Source: Hypsibius dujardini (Eukaryota; Tardigrada; Eutardigrada; Parachela; Hypsibiidae). Taken from it: a stretch of DNA of 43,227 nt. The stretch covers positions 1 to 43,227 of the forward strand of contig LRSR01013115.1 of assembly GCA_001579985.1 (NCBI GenBank), in the 5' to 3' direction. Position numbers and translations under genes: made by a program. Below the pieces are notes generated by a model that was not told where the DNA came from, searched no databases, and saw nothing but the letters and a program-made list of their open reading frames with translations. Of this stretch, positions 10,789 to 21,300 are shown piece by piece (position 1 is the first letter of the stretch; each line of letters starts with the position of its first letter).

Positions 10789-13474
10789 CTATAAAAACAA
10801 TACTGTATACGTGTTGAACTCGTGACGATGAGGCGTCAATTCGGGAATTGTCCCGGATTCTAAATATTCTGGCCGCATTGAAAAAAGACTTCTACATGTA
10901 AGCAAGTCGTTTCGTGGCATTGTGCTTATTTCTGTCAAATTAAGTTTCTATGTGAAACTTCAATTTTCGTACTGAGCTAGTTGGGTTTGTGTTAAGTAAA
11001 TCAGAACATAGTGATTCGGTTTCGGCAATACATATTGAATTACAGAAAAAAACCTCCGATTGGACTAATAGATAATTCCGATGAATTCCGTTGAGTGTTT
11101 CTCAAGGTTCGAGATTCAGATTCAATTTTACTATGATGGAGTGGTCCGACAAAACTTTTCTGACAGAACTTTGAAGTTGCGGAAACACTGGAAGATTCCA
11201 TTTTCTTCGATGACTAACGAAGCGGTGCTGCAGGCCCCAAACGAAACTTGGCTATAGCGCCAATCGTATTGGTTTGCCGAACAGAAGCTGGACCGGCCTC
11301 CGACCATTCCCATTGTCGCGGGCACTGCCGCCGAACACACATACAGCTGACCACTCAGGCATCGCTACCCTAAACAGCCCGCACTGACCACCGGAAGTCG
11401 AGCTACCCTTCCACGCCACTGGCGCAGTATCATCTACAATACGACTGCTATGGTCAAGATACGCCCTATTTTAGTCTAGTTGACTATTTTGTATTTATGT
11501 GTATGGATTTTCTCTTGTTCATATTGGTGTGTGCAAACTGGACGCAAGCTCGCACATCCATTTCGAGGACTTGAAGCAAGCTTGTACTTTTTTTATTGTG
11601 AAATAATTGACCAATCACCTTCACGGCGGCTTGCTTCGCTCGCTCGCGCTCAGGGAAACCCATAAAACATTTTCAATCTCAGTTGCAATTGCAATCGAAA
11701 AGAAGTTTCATCTTGAAAAGAAAAAAATATAGCGTAAAATCACGAAGTGTGTGTAAAACCAAAACGACCGCATAGGGGCGCTGCAGCTACGCAGGTTTTT
11801 GTTAATTGCACCGAGCGACGCGATTTGTCGAAAGTCGGCTAGTCGGTCTAGTCGCACGGCCGGGCTAACCTTTCGACGCATGGTAAATATTCACCAAACA
11901 TTGATAGGTAAGTATAAGCCCGAGATGCATTTTCTTACATGAAACTAAAAACCTGTCATGACAAGACCATGTTTTTTTAGAGGGCCCAAATCTTTTGTTG
12001 ATATGCCTAAAATCTTAAAAATATGAATTCGTCAGTCCATCTTATTATTTGGGGAGTCAGAGAGTCGTAACCGAGTCGTTCCTGCCGCCTTACTCCATGA
12101 TGTGTTTGAGAATGTGGGCCAGAATGGAGCTCTAGATCGAAATCGCCGTTGGACGGCTGGTATTGTTCCCTTCAAGTTTTTCAGGACATTTCTGAGTATG
12201 TTTTGTGGTAAATGAAATTGTCGCTACTTAGAAGCGAATGGAATAGACCATACGATTTCCTACTCTTGGGTTTCCTTTGGGGGGAATGAAGATGGAGAAC
12301 CAAAATGCACGGGGACTCCGGAAACACCAAACGTTGCTCGAATTCTGGTAATCGCTAACTTTTAGGGGAGATATAAATCATTGTCTCTAAAAAGCAACAC
12401 ATTGCGCAGGGAGAGCGCCTAAACAGTATGGCATTTATATCACGCAGTGTCTTTAGAAAGCAGACTCGGGCAATAAAGGAAAGTGCTATTTGATCCGGAT
12501 GCCGAACAATGAGGATTATTAGGTAGTTTCCTTTAAGTGATCTCAAATGGATAACGCCGTTCTCAAGGGGGGGGGGGTCGAAACACCCAGTCCCCAGAGT
12601 TGCGAAAAAGTATTTCTACCACATTCAACTGCATTACGCCTACGCGCCACTTCTGCTCTGATCGCTTGATATCGAACAAAAATGAAATCGTTAACGGTTT
12701 TCCGATCGGCAGCAGAACGAAATATTTTACACCAACCGTTATTACATTCGACATTTTTTTGGAAAGGCTTCGACAATTCCCCAGCGCTACACGGTAAAAA
12801 AGAGACACAACAGCTTTTAAGATAACTTACTGAAAAGATTTTACCGCGTTATGCATTTCTTTTGAGAAACAGTGATCTGTCCAGAAGTACGCTTTGGTTT
12901 GTCATATTGCCAAACAGTGATTACTGGATATGTAGTCCAGTCATTTGGCCATCATTTAAGCTTAAAAACTCGGTTAAGGTTCATTTAAAAGAACCCTTCG
13001 AGAAGCCAAAAATTTGATCGGCACTAGAAATGCTCCGCTTCTTGGTTTTCTCATCAATTGTTCAAAACCACTAACATAGCGTCAACGCTCTTCGTATGAC
13101 CAGTCGTACTGTAATATACAATCAGAGACTGATTCCGATGTGGGATCTTCAAGCCGCTGCTCGCCGAGGCAAATGTATGCGGACAGATACGGTTTGTCTT
13201 GACAACGCTAAGAAACTTAGTACCATGAATTGGTGAAAATCGCTTCACAATCGTTCGTTTTTTATTAATCGAAAGAGCAACCACGGTCATACGCCCACTG
13301 TGCACACACAAATAGTAATACTGAACATAATTGAGAAAAGGTAAAACTAAACTCAGAATGTGAGACGTGTTACTTGAGCAGTTCAAATGTCTCACGCAAG
13401 GACTACAGTATACCACCTAATTAAGCCGAATGTAGAATCTTAGGACTGCTCAGCCATCTTTCGACTGTTGTGTT
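10789..13474. other. Mostly unassigned; should contain the 5' exons of the astacin-LysM gene
   Basis: I looked for an F-x-G-D propeptide exon on the minus strand and found none. An open frame at 11131-11340 (minus) has several cysteines (RSSFCSANQYDW, FGACSTASL, IFQCFRNF) and could be an exon of a secreted protein, but nothing links it to a neighbour. A 120-codon frame at 13054-13416 (minus) is also unassigned. A poly-G run lies at about 12568. Confidence 0.35.
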
Positions 13475-13842
13475 TCAGAAGCCACTAGTAGTAGTGGTCA
13501 ATTTTGCAGTGCTGCTAGGCTCCGCGGTACTTGCAGATTTCGAAAGAAAGCTGGGCAGGTTGAAGTTCATCTTTGGGGCCGTCAAAAAGCATTGATCATC
13601 ACCAGCGTCGCTCCCCTCTTTTTGTCCACAACCCAGTCGACATTGGATGATCATTTCGGGAACTTTGTTCGTGGTGCATGAGTAGAGGCCAGCCGGCAGG
13701 ATATCGGGATGGGCTACTTTGCAATCATCAGGCAAGCTACTCCCACAGTAGTCAAAATTGGACGGACACAGCCCGGTGGATCCGCATGGACCAGGACTCC
13801 ACAGAGAACCAGAAGAAGAACGCAATTGATCGGATGCATCAT
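13475..13842 (-). pseudogene. Small cysteine-rich secreted-type gene with apparent frame break
   Basis: A signal-peptide reading starts at 13842 (MMHPINCVLLLVLCGVLVHA). The following cysteine-rich stretch is in a different frame, off by one base. That second frame reads GLCPSNFDYCGSSLPDDC, then LYSCTT, IIQCRLGCGQ and DQCFLTAP, and ends in a Ser/Thr-rich tail (TAKLTTTTSGF) with a stop at 13475. It has about eight cysteines, as expected for a disulfide-rich extracellular protein. The change of register falls around 13780-13790 (the ccaccggg region) without a usable intron. Options are a broken gene, an indel in this assembly, or an upstream exon entering the cysteine frame through the acceptor ccttag at about 13870. 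Family not recognised. Confidence 0.5.
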
Positions 13843-14322
13843 GAACTTGGTGATATACGCTTGCGCGCTAAGGTAGAAGTACGATCAAATGTCGAACGTG
13901 TTAAATTAAAGCTACCCCAATAGTTCGATGCTTTTATTCCTTCTCGCTACTTCCGCTATCAAAGAGTGTAACAAAAATGTTCTCCGACAAATCGCTCGCA
14001 CTGTTCATAATATTCGGTTTGACGTACAGCTGTGCCGAGGTTACTTTGCGGGTTGCTGTTTAGGTTTTGACAGGCCGTGTGGGACAACCTATTGCTTTGG
14101 TTTCTTCGCTGTCGCCGCAAAATTACTAATTTGGTCTAAATAATTCCAAACAGACAGGTAATGTCTTCAGTCAATCAGATACAAATTGTGGGGCATAAGC
14201 AGGTGCGGTTTCAGTTTGGGTAATGTCAGGGGAGAATTTGAAAAATTTAAAAATCTTGATTGTCCCACACGGCCTGCTAAAATCCAAACTGCGACCCGCA
14301 AAGTTATCTCGGCACAGTTGTA
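13843..14322. other. Region left of the mariner, carrying a 60-bp inverted repeat
   Basis: No gene is seen. The sequence at 14025-14086 and 14261-14322 forms an imperfect inverted repeat (see the separate entry). An open frame at 13928-14143 has no motif. Confidence 0.5.
14025..14322. repeat. Imperfect inverted repeat (about 60-bp arms) abutting the mariner
   Basis: The left arm (14025-14086) contains ctgtgccgag, actttgcggg and aggccgtgtgggacaa. The right arm (14261-14322) is its inverted copy with about ten changes. The arms are separated by about 175 bp. The right arm ends exactly at the TA where the mariner is inserted, so the mariner probably landed at the edge of, or inside, an older palindromic element. 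Confidence 0.7.
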
Positions 14323-15672
14323 CGAGGGGCAAACTGAAAGTAATGTCACCCCCTTTTTTAAAAATTACTGGTAATTACTAATTGCAAATTTATTTCATCT
14401 TCCTTCGAAGTAGTCCCCTCCAAACTGAATGCACTTTTCACATCGTGAAAGCCAAGCTCGAAAGACGGGTGAAAATCCATTCTTGGAGAGCTTCTGGAGG
14501 CGGCAGTGCACGGCTGCATCAAGTTCCTTTTCCGTGTCGAACAGCTTCCCACGCAAACATTCTTTCAGTTTAGGAAATAAATAAAAATCACATGGTGAGA
14601 GGTCGGGCGAGTACGGGGGGTGCGGCAAAAGTTTGAGCCCTTCTTGCTGCAGAAAATCGGTGGTCAAGCTGCAGGTGTGGCTGCTGGCGTTATCGTGGTG
14701 CAGTTTCAGGCCTCGAAGTCCAGTCTTTCCTCGTTTTTTTCTCAGTTTCCGCACGACCTTCTTCAAGCAGGTTTTCACGTAATAGGCAGCATCGATGGTC
14801 CTCCTGCGTGGTGTGGGAACGAGCTTCGAAATGGAGACCACTCCGGAAGAATTAAAGAAAACAATGAACATAGTCTTGCGCACGCTTCGAGAACGTCGCA
14901 CTTTCAGTGGCCTTGGATCTGTTTTCTTGACCCATTCCATCGATTGAGGTTTTGTAAGCGGATCATAGTAATACCCCCACATCTCATCACCTGTTACGAT
15001 CTCTTTCAACCGTCGTTCGTCCTCTCCGCCGAAGTCGTTGGTTAAATTTTGGCAGAAAACTAACCGGGCTTGCTTTTGGTCCGCCGTGAGCGTGTGAGGG
15101 ACCCATCGAGAGCAGGTTTTTTTCATGCCCAACTCCCACTTCAAAATGGCCGTACACTGTGACGAACCGATGTCCACGGCATGGCGTATCTGGGCGTATG
15201 AAGCATGGGGATGAGCTATGACGAAATCACGGACGGCAATAATTTTTTCAGGAGTTACAGCTGTCGGGCGTCTTCCAGTGCGAGGTAAATCTTCCAGCAC
15301 GCTTCTCCCAGCACGCAGATCAGAAAACCACCGCTGAATGGTGCGTTTGGATGGAATAGATTCTCCTGCGAAAGTTTTCTGCAGGCGGACAAGGCATTGG
15401 CTAGGTGTGAGGCCATTTTTAAAGTCATGGAAGACTGATGCTCGAAGAGCAGAAGTGCATTTAACCATGGTGAGGCTCGTGAATAAAGTTAGCTGCTGAA
15501 AGTAGCCTGTGCCCGCTCGTCTGTCTCGCCTCTCTCCTGCCACTCGCTGCCCTACTTATTTTTTATCTAGGTCGTCTGTCTCTCCTCTGTCTTTCTGTAT
15601 GAGCAGAATTTCAACACATGCTCTAAGCTCATTTTAAAAAGGGGGGTGACATTACTTTCAGTCTGCCCCTCG
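14323..15672 (-). mobile_element. Complete mariner (Tc1/mariner superfamily) transposon
   Basis: The element is 1350 bp and flanked by TA (14321-14322 and 15673-15674). Its ends are about 40-bp inverted repeats starting CGAGGGGC, with AAACTGAAAGTAATGTCACC at the left and AGACTGAAAGTAATGTCACC at the right. They differ at only about two positions. It contains a single long uninterrupted transposase frame on the minus strand. Intact ends, an intact frame and a near-perfect terminal repeat suggest a fairly recent insertion that may still be active. Confidence 0.95.
14395..15468 (-). CDS. Mariner transposase (DD34D type)
   Basis: The transposase catalyses cut-and-paste movement into TA sites. I start at the ATG giving MVKCTSALRASVFHDFKNG (357 residues, near the usual 345 for mariner); an upstream in-frame start would add 25 residues of low complexity. 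Residues about 10-110 form the helix-turn-helix DNA-binding part (RTIQRWFSDLRAG, LEDLPRTGRRP), followed by the WVPH linker motif. The catalytic triad is visible: D in VTGDEMW, D in LHHDNASSH, and D in YSPDLSPCDFYLF, with 34 residues between the second and third, the mariner spacing. No stop or frameshift interrupts it. It is transcribed opposite to the plus-strand astacins, inside the element's own inverted repeats. Confidence 0.95.
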   Translation of the reverse strand: MVKCTSALRASVFHDFKNGLTPSQCLVRLQKTFAGESIPSKRTIQRWFSDLRAGRSVLEDLPRTGRRPTAVTPEKIIAVRDFVIAHPHASYAQIRHAVDIGSSQCTAILKWELGMKKTCSRWVPHTLTADQKQARLVFCQNLTNDFGGEDERRLKEIVTGDEMWGYYYDPLTKPQSMEWVKKTDPRPLKVRRSRSVRKTMFIVFFNSSGVVSISKLVPTPRRRTIDAAYYVKTCLKKVVRKLRKKRGKTGLRGLKLHHDNASSHTCSLTTDFLQQEGLKLLPHPPYSPDLSPCDFYLFPKLKECLRGKLFDTEKELDAAVHCRLQKLSKNGFSPVFRAWLSRCEKCIQFGGDYFEGR

Positions 15673-15674
15673 TA

Positions 15675-18362
15675 TTCGATGTTGTATGAATACCAGTTTA
15701 GGTTATTGTACAACTTCAGCTTCATCAAATCTATCGAACGGGTTGCGACTGTCGAACACATTTTCGACTGCCAAGCGGTCTCGGTGAGACAGACCATACT
15801 AATTTGTCATTTGCTTGTACTTAATTTACGCATTACCGGTCTGGATGGAATCAAGACGCTATAGCTGGAAACGACCGGTATGATCAAGCAAAAAACACCT
15901 AACAAAACTGTGAAAGTTGATAGAAACAGTGACAGTTCACCGTTGAAACCCCTGGTCTGAAAACTTCTTCACTAACGACCGGTTCGAACATGCCACCTTG
16001 CAAATGACACAATTAACTTCCCTGGTCCAAAGAAACTTTGCCGCGTTTCACCGTCAGTACAAAGGTGAACTCGGGTCTGAACTTTGGTCAAAGGAAATTA
16101 CTGCAGAAATTCCATAAGACGAGGCTACTGACGAAATTGAAAACGGTTGGAGGTACCGTAAAACAAATTAGTAGTTAGCGCTGTACCGGGTAGAAACTTA
16201 TCTTTTGACACACACTTGTCCTAGCCCCACTCCCGCCGGGCTGCACTCGGAACGAGTTCCGCTTAAATTTAACACAGGTAAACTAAGCTTTCGAGATGCA
16301 TCAGTAGATTTGCCTTATCCTGTCGGAATATATCAGAATTTTCAAAATGCCCTTACCCCTGTTCAATTCTTGAACTGTCAAGCAGCGTGTTTTGCTCATT
16401 TATTTACACGGGATGAAATTCAATGCCCATTGTCTCAGTCTCGTTTAAAAAATTCAATGCAATATCGAAAACGGCTGTTTCACAGCATGTGCATTTGGCT
16501 CCCAAGTTCTGCCCGTTTTTATACCCACTTAAGGTTCAATCTGAGCTTAAATTACACATTGTTCAAACTACGTTTGATGAGAATTTCGCGAAATGGTATT
16601 GTTGGCGAAACGAGAAGGATGATAGGGAGTTTCAGAATGGGTACTGTCCGGAGCATCTGGAGTGCAGAAGGGGTCTACATCTGGAAAATGATAGTGTGCC
16701 AAAGCGAGTTTCTACCCAGTATCTATCACGAAGTTAATCGTTGAAGGCGCTACCATGAGGATTCTCGGCTGTTTGTCAGAACTAGCTTGGAAAACTCACG
16801 AACGTTCCGATGCCTTATAAAATCAGTCTATCAGTGGTCAATACGTCACCAACCCCAATCTTGACCGATTCCCATTTTCGTGTCCTGCAGTGAAAAGTGA
16901 TTTTATCAAATATAATCGGCAGTTTATCGGTATTTTTCTCGTCAGCAACCAAAGTCGGTAACATTCCGAACCAGAATAAAGTACGCGGTGAATAGTTGCA
17001 AATTTTTCAAGTAAAGCGCATGTCGAAAATAGCGGTTTTTTTCTGCACAAACGAGTCTTATCGACATTCCTGAAATCACTCAATTGTCTTTGAATGAAGA
17101 AGTAGCGATCGCTGCAAGCTTCGAGACTTATTGTTGAGACACCACGTAGCCGAGGTACTGCAAAAAAATCTTCGTTTGGAACACACACTCAGGCACTTTG
17201 AGCAAGCAAAATTCAGAAGCCATGATTAACTTCAGAGTCTCATAAGCCGTGGCAGAAAACCAGTGGCCAGAATCTTTGGGCAGTCCTGCCACATTTGCGA
17301 ATCTACATAACATTTATCCAAGGGTGGAAAGTTTATAGCGAGATAATAAGAACATCCGTACTTCCAAACTAGCGGTTGAGAAAATCAATTGAATGTTGCG
17401 AACATCATACGCTCGTAACAGGTTACTGGTCGTATTTCTCAAGGTCGAAGCAAAAGCAGCAGTTCACCAGTCTTCTATTTTAATTGGCTATAGGCGCTAT
17501 GCGTCCGCGTTCTCACGTTTTTTTTTCCACAACGCGGGTACGAAAATGCCAGTAGTTTCCTTGACTCAAAATTTCCCTGACTCACCTGAAGAGAATATGT
17601 TTTCACAAGTGGCTTGAAATTTCATTCGGCGTTAGCTTGGGCACAAAACCGTTCTCAAGGCAAGGTTGTCTCACGCGTGTGCTTTTCTCACTGTCCACAG
17701 GATATGGAAGGGCAGCTACGAACCGGCATATACAATAATAAACAAGTGTTTTTTTTCAGCTTTTCCTTCGCCTTCTCGGAGATCCAGCCCGATTCGGGGA
17801 TTAATTTTGTGTTAGTTACTCCGAGTTCCTTAATAATTTAATAAAAGGGCTAGCCTTCATCCGATAGCGCTTAAATTTATAACTCAACAGATTCCGCTAA
17901 GAAGAGTCGCGATGGCTACAACACTTTATTATTACTAGCGATCTTCAGTTGTCTGAGAATTATTCGAATGCCGCGTGACGTGACAAAAAAATCAATTTTA
18001 AATCGCAGAGTTCTGATATTGTCACGAGAGATTCAGTTTTTGACCGATATAACGTTTACGGCGTCTTACTCTCAACACACGTCTACCAGCAGATCTTTGT
18101 AACTCGAGTACAAACCTTTGCTATTCGTTAAGGATAAGCAGAAGTACAGTTCTAATTTTAATTGCTCTGTAAATATTTTTTTCTAATGGTGCAATGTGCG
18201 AGAAACATTGCAATGAACTGGATTCATCTCTTACACACAAACAATGTACCAGTCAAGGACTGGTTAGTTGCAAGTTCGCAGAATATTCAAGTCGCCCGCA
18301 ACTGTGAAAGAAGAAAAAACAAGATGTTAAGTCCAGTTCGTTTATATTTTTCTAACTTCTAT
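15675..18362. other. No gene recognised; contains a possible TA-flanked element
   Basis: About 2.7 kb right of the mariner. A 179-codon plus-strand frame (16205-16744) is long for chance but has no motif and lies almost wholly inside the candidate element at 16186-16719. The remaining open frames are short and unsupported. Confidence 0.4.
16186..16719. mobile_element. Candidate TA-flanked non-autonomous DNA element
   Basis: The left end reads TA|CCGGGTAGAAACT and then continues to a ttgacacac block. The right end, read in reverse, is TA|CTGGGTAGAAACT and continues to a ttggcacac block. The first 13 bases differ at one position and similarity continues weakly for about 40 bp. Size (534 bp), TA flanks and inverted ends fit a Tc1/mariner-type MITE. 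Degenerate inner repeats keep the confidence low. Confidence 0.45.
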
Positions 18363-21300
18363 CTAACCTGTCTGGCCTTGAAACGTTCCTCCATTGTTCA
18401 TCGCTTCCTGTGTGACATTTCTGGACCAGCCAGCACCTGCAAATACACTTTAACTCAAATCCTCTTTTGATTGAAATGATGAAATTTACCTTGAAGCGGT
18501 GAGCGATCGTAAAATCCTCGCCATGGAGCAGAACCTTCACAAGTCAAGATTCCTCGATCGCCTCTGGAACAGTCTGCCACTCCGTAGCACTCGTACCAGT
18601 TTGTCTCGTAGAAAACACACGACGCGACAATTTCATTCGTTTGCGACAAATCGAAGAATTTCTTTACCACCCCTAAATAAAACAGTAAATGCTAAGCAAA
18701 TATTATCTTCAGTTGTTACTAACGGACCAAATGGACTTACCATCGGTTTCTCTCCACTGAGCAACACCGTTAAATAGAGCGACATCCGTACAGTTGTACT
18801 CGGTGTAGCGCATGTTAGGATTGCTGGGAAAAGCCTTCTTCAAGGGCATGCCTTTGGAATCGCAATTGGTCTTGCAACTGTATGAGCAGTTGGTGAAGAA
18901 AAGACAGTGTGTTGAAATTTTCGAACTATCGCCCATTTCTGAAATGGTATACAATGCCATCAATTGCCGATCTCTCTTCGAACTAGGAGAAGTATTTGTG
19001 GAAATCTTCCGCGAAATATAATGATCTAAAAGCAATACCCAAACATATTTACAGTTTGGCGGGCACATGTTTGTAGAAATATTTGAATAAGGATAATCAT
19101 TCGGCACCCAGGAATGGCAAAGGCTGACCAATGGTTCAAAAGCATGAAATATCAATTGTATTTATATCCCAAGTGCTCAGAACACTAGAAGCAAACAGAA
19201 AAAAATAGCAAAAAGATCGGCAGTCGGGGAACCGAACCGCTTTACAAGTAGTTTTACGAGTAAACCGTGAGAGCTGTATTGGTCTAATTGCCCGTTTGTT
19301 TGATCTGTATTGCCCTCTGATCGCATTGACTCAAATTACGAAAAACTTCCAAGTCCAATAAGTTTTGTTAACGAAAATGTTGCTGGTCAATACCGGGAAA
19401 TTTTCGTTGACAGAACTGAACCCCCATCGACCATGAAACACCAAAATCTTATTTGAAGAAATAGATGTGGAAATCTCTGCTGACGGTTTTGTGGTGTAGA
19501 AGTATTTGTAAAAAAAATCGAAGAGGGGATGGATTTTGGAAACCGTATGTCGCCCAGGAAATTCGCCGTACCGAAAACGGAATGGTCAGATCGAGCGCTC
19601 TATATTACCGATCTTTGTAAAAAGGCCACAACCCACTTGTTCTGCTTTTCTACTCATTTCCCCTTACTCATGATTTTTGTTTTGAAGTTGATTCTTCAGA
19701 AGCTATAATATCTTATTTTGAACTTATTTTAAGGTATCATATGAGGGACTGGGAATAGAAATCAACGGTTAGCCCACTTGCCACAATTCTTCGCAAAAAC
19801 TTTCAAAGTTTGGTAGAGGCATAAAGACAAAAATCCATGTTTGATGCCAACATGTAGAAAAGACTGAGATCCTTCAGAATTGGGGGGAATTGTGGATGGT
19901 TACCCGAGTGTCACTTTTCCGTTGCGATCCGATTAAACTTGCGGTTCGATGTGAGGTGCCCGTTTGCTTTGATTTCTTCGAAACTCTTTTCTATCTTAGC
20001 AATCATTTTTTACATTTGCTCCAAACCACATTTTACCACCTTCAGAGAGCATGAGCAATGAATGCCTCAGGTTCACTTCGTCAGAGGGGCTGTGAGTAAC
20101 AGAAATTAACTGTCTGAAGTTTAAAATGGTTGGTTGGCATGGACTAAGTATTTCCTTTCCTCCAATTTGATACCATCCAAAACATATGTTATCTTCCCAA
20201 TTCTTTTTTTATAATTAAACAGACTCGACATCGATCATCATGGATCAACATTTTTTGAGAATATTATGGACTTGCTGGGTATCTGGTCGTAACACGTTGA
20301 AGATGTTTTCCATGCTCTGACGGATGTCTTCACATCTGTTATTTAATCTCAACCAGTTTTAATGATTTTAAAAATCGTCGTTGTGCAGTATATTCGTATT
20401 GGAGTTGTGTTAAAAAAAATTGCGAACCCAACTTTTCATTTCTGGAATTAAATGGTTGATTTGATTCAGTGGTTGACTACCAGCCTGTCATAGTTGAGGC
20501 GGGATAGGGCTTAAAATGCTAGGTTTGGATTTCGTAAAATCGTTGCAATTGGATTAGCGTCATCGCCGCGGATCCAAAGCTGTTTGGCTAATTTTGGTTT
20601 ACGAATTTCAATTCATCACTACAAGGAGATGAAAATATTGACCAGTGACTCATGGTCAGAAGACTTGTTTGCTTGGACAAGATTACTTCTGAAATCCATA
20701 GGATATTGCGTGTTGTATTGTAAAATAATAGCAATAAAAACATTCAAAGAATGCATTCCGGTTCCCTTAACCTTGTCGGTTTCAAAAATAATAACATGTG
20801 CTCCAGATTTGAATTTTAGAATACCAAGAGTAATGCATAATTCCCTGCATTCGTTTTGTTCAAAGGTATTTTTTTTTGAATTACAGAAGTTAGTAAGTCA
20901 CATGCTCCCGTCGAAAAAAACATGTTTTCATGTACAAAAAAGGATATACATTTTAAGTAATTGTTTATCCACCTTTTGGAGTTAGACTTCGGTAGTACCT
21001 TTTTCATGAAACCAAACATACATTTTACAGTCATAGAATCTTGATTTTTTCTCCGAATTTTTACCACCGGACTTCAGCAATTTGACTATCGAATCGAGAT
21101 AAACATAAAAACTTTTATCTTAGAGCATCTTTCGAAGTAAGAAAAGCAACAGTAACAAGTCCCAGACTAGAACCGCGGACCAGCGGGTAACGAGGCAAGC
21201 GTCCTGATCTTATACGCCAACCCACCTGAATTTACAAATGCTGCAGATGATTATTCCACGTACTTGCAAAATTTTTCCGAAATTATCGTTAGAAACGATT

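Noticed and set aside
14620-15045. 141-codon plus-strand open frame
   Set aside because: It is antisense to the mariner transposase, which has all its catalytic motifs on the other strand.
16423-16737. 104-codon frame inside the candidate TA-flanked element
   Set aside because: It overlaps a longer frame in another register; neither has a transposase motif.
20584-20985. 133-codon plus-strand frame in the large intron
   Set aside because: No motif, signal peptide, splice partner or similarity to anything recognised; its AT-rich content is compatible with chance.
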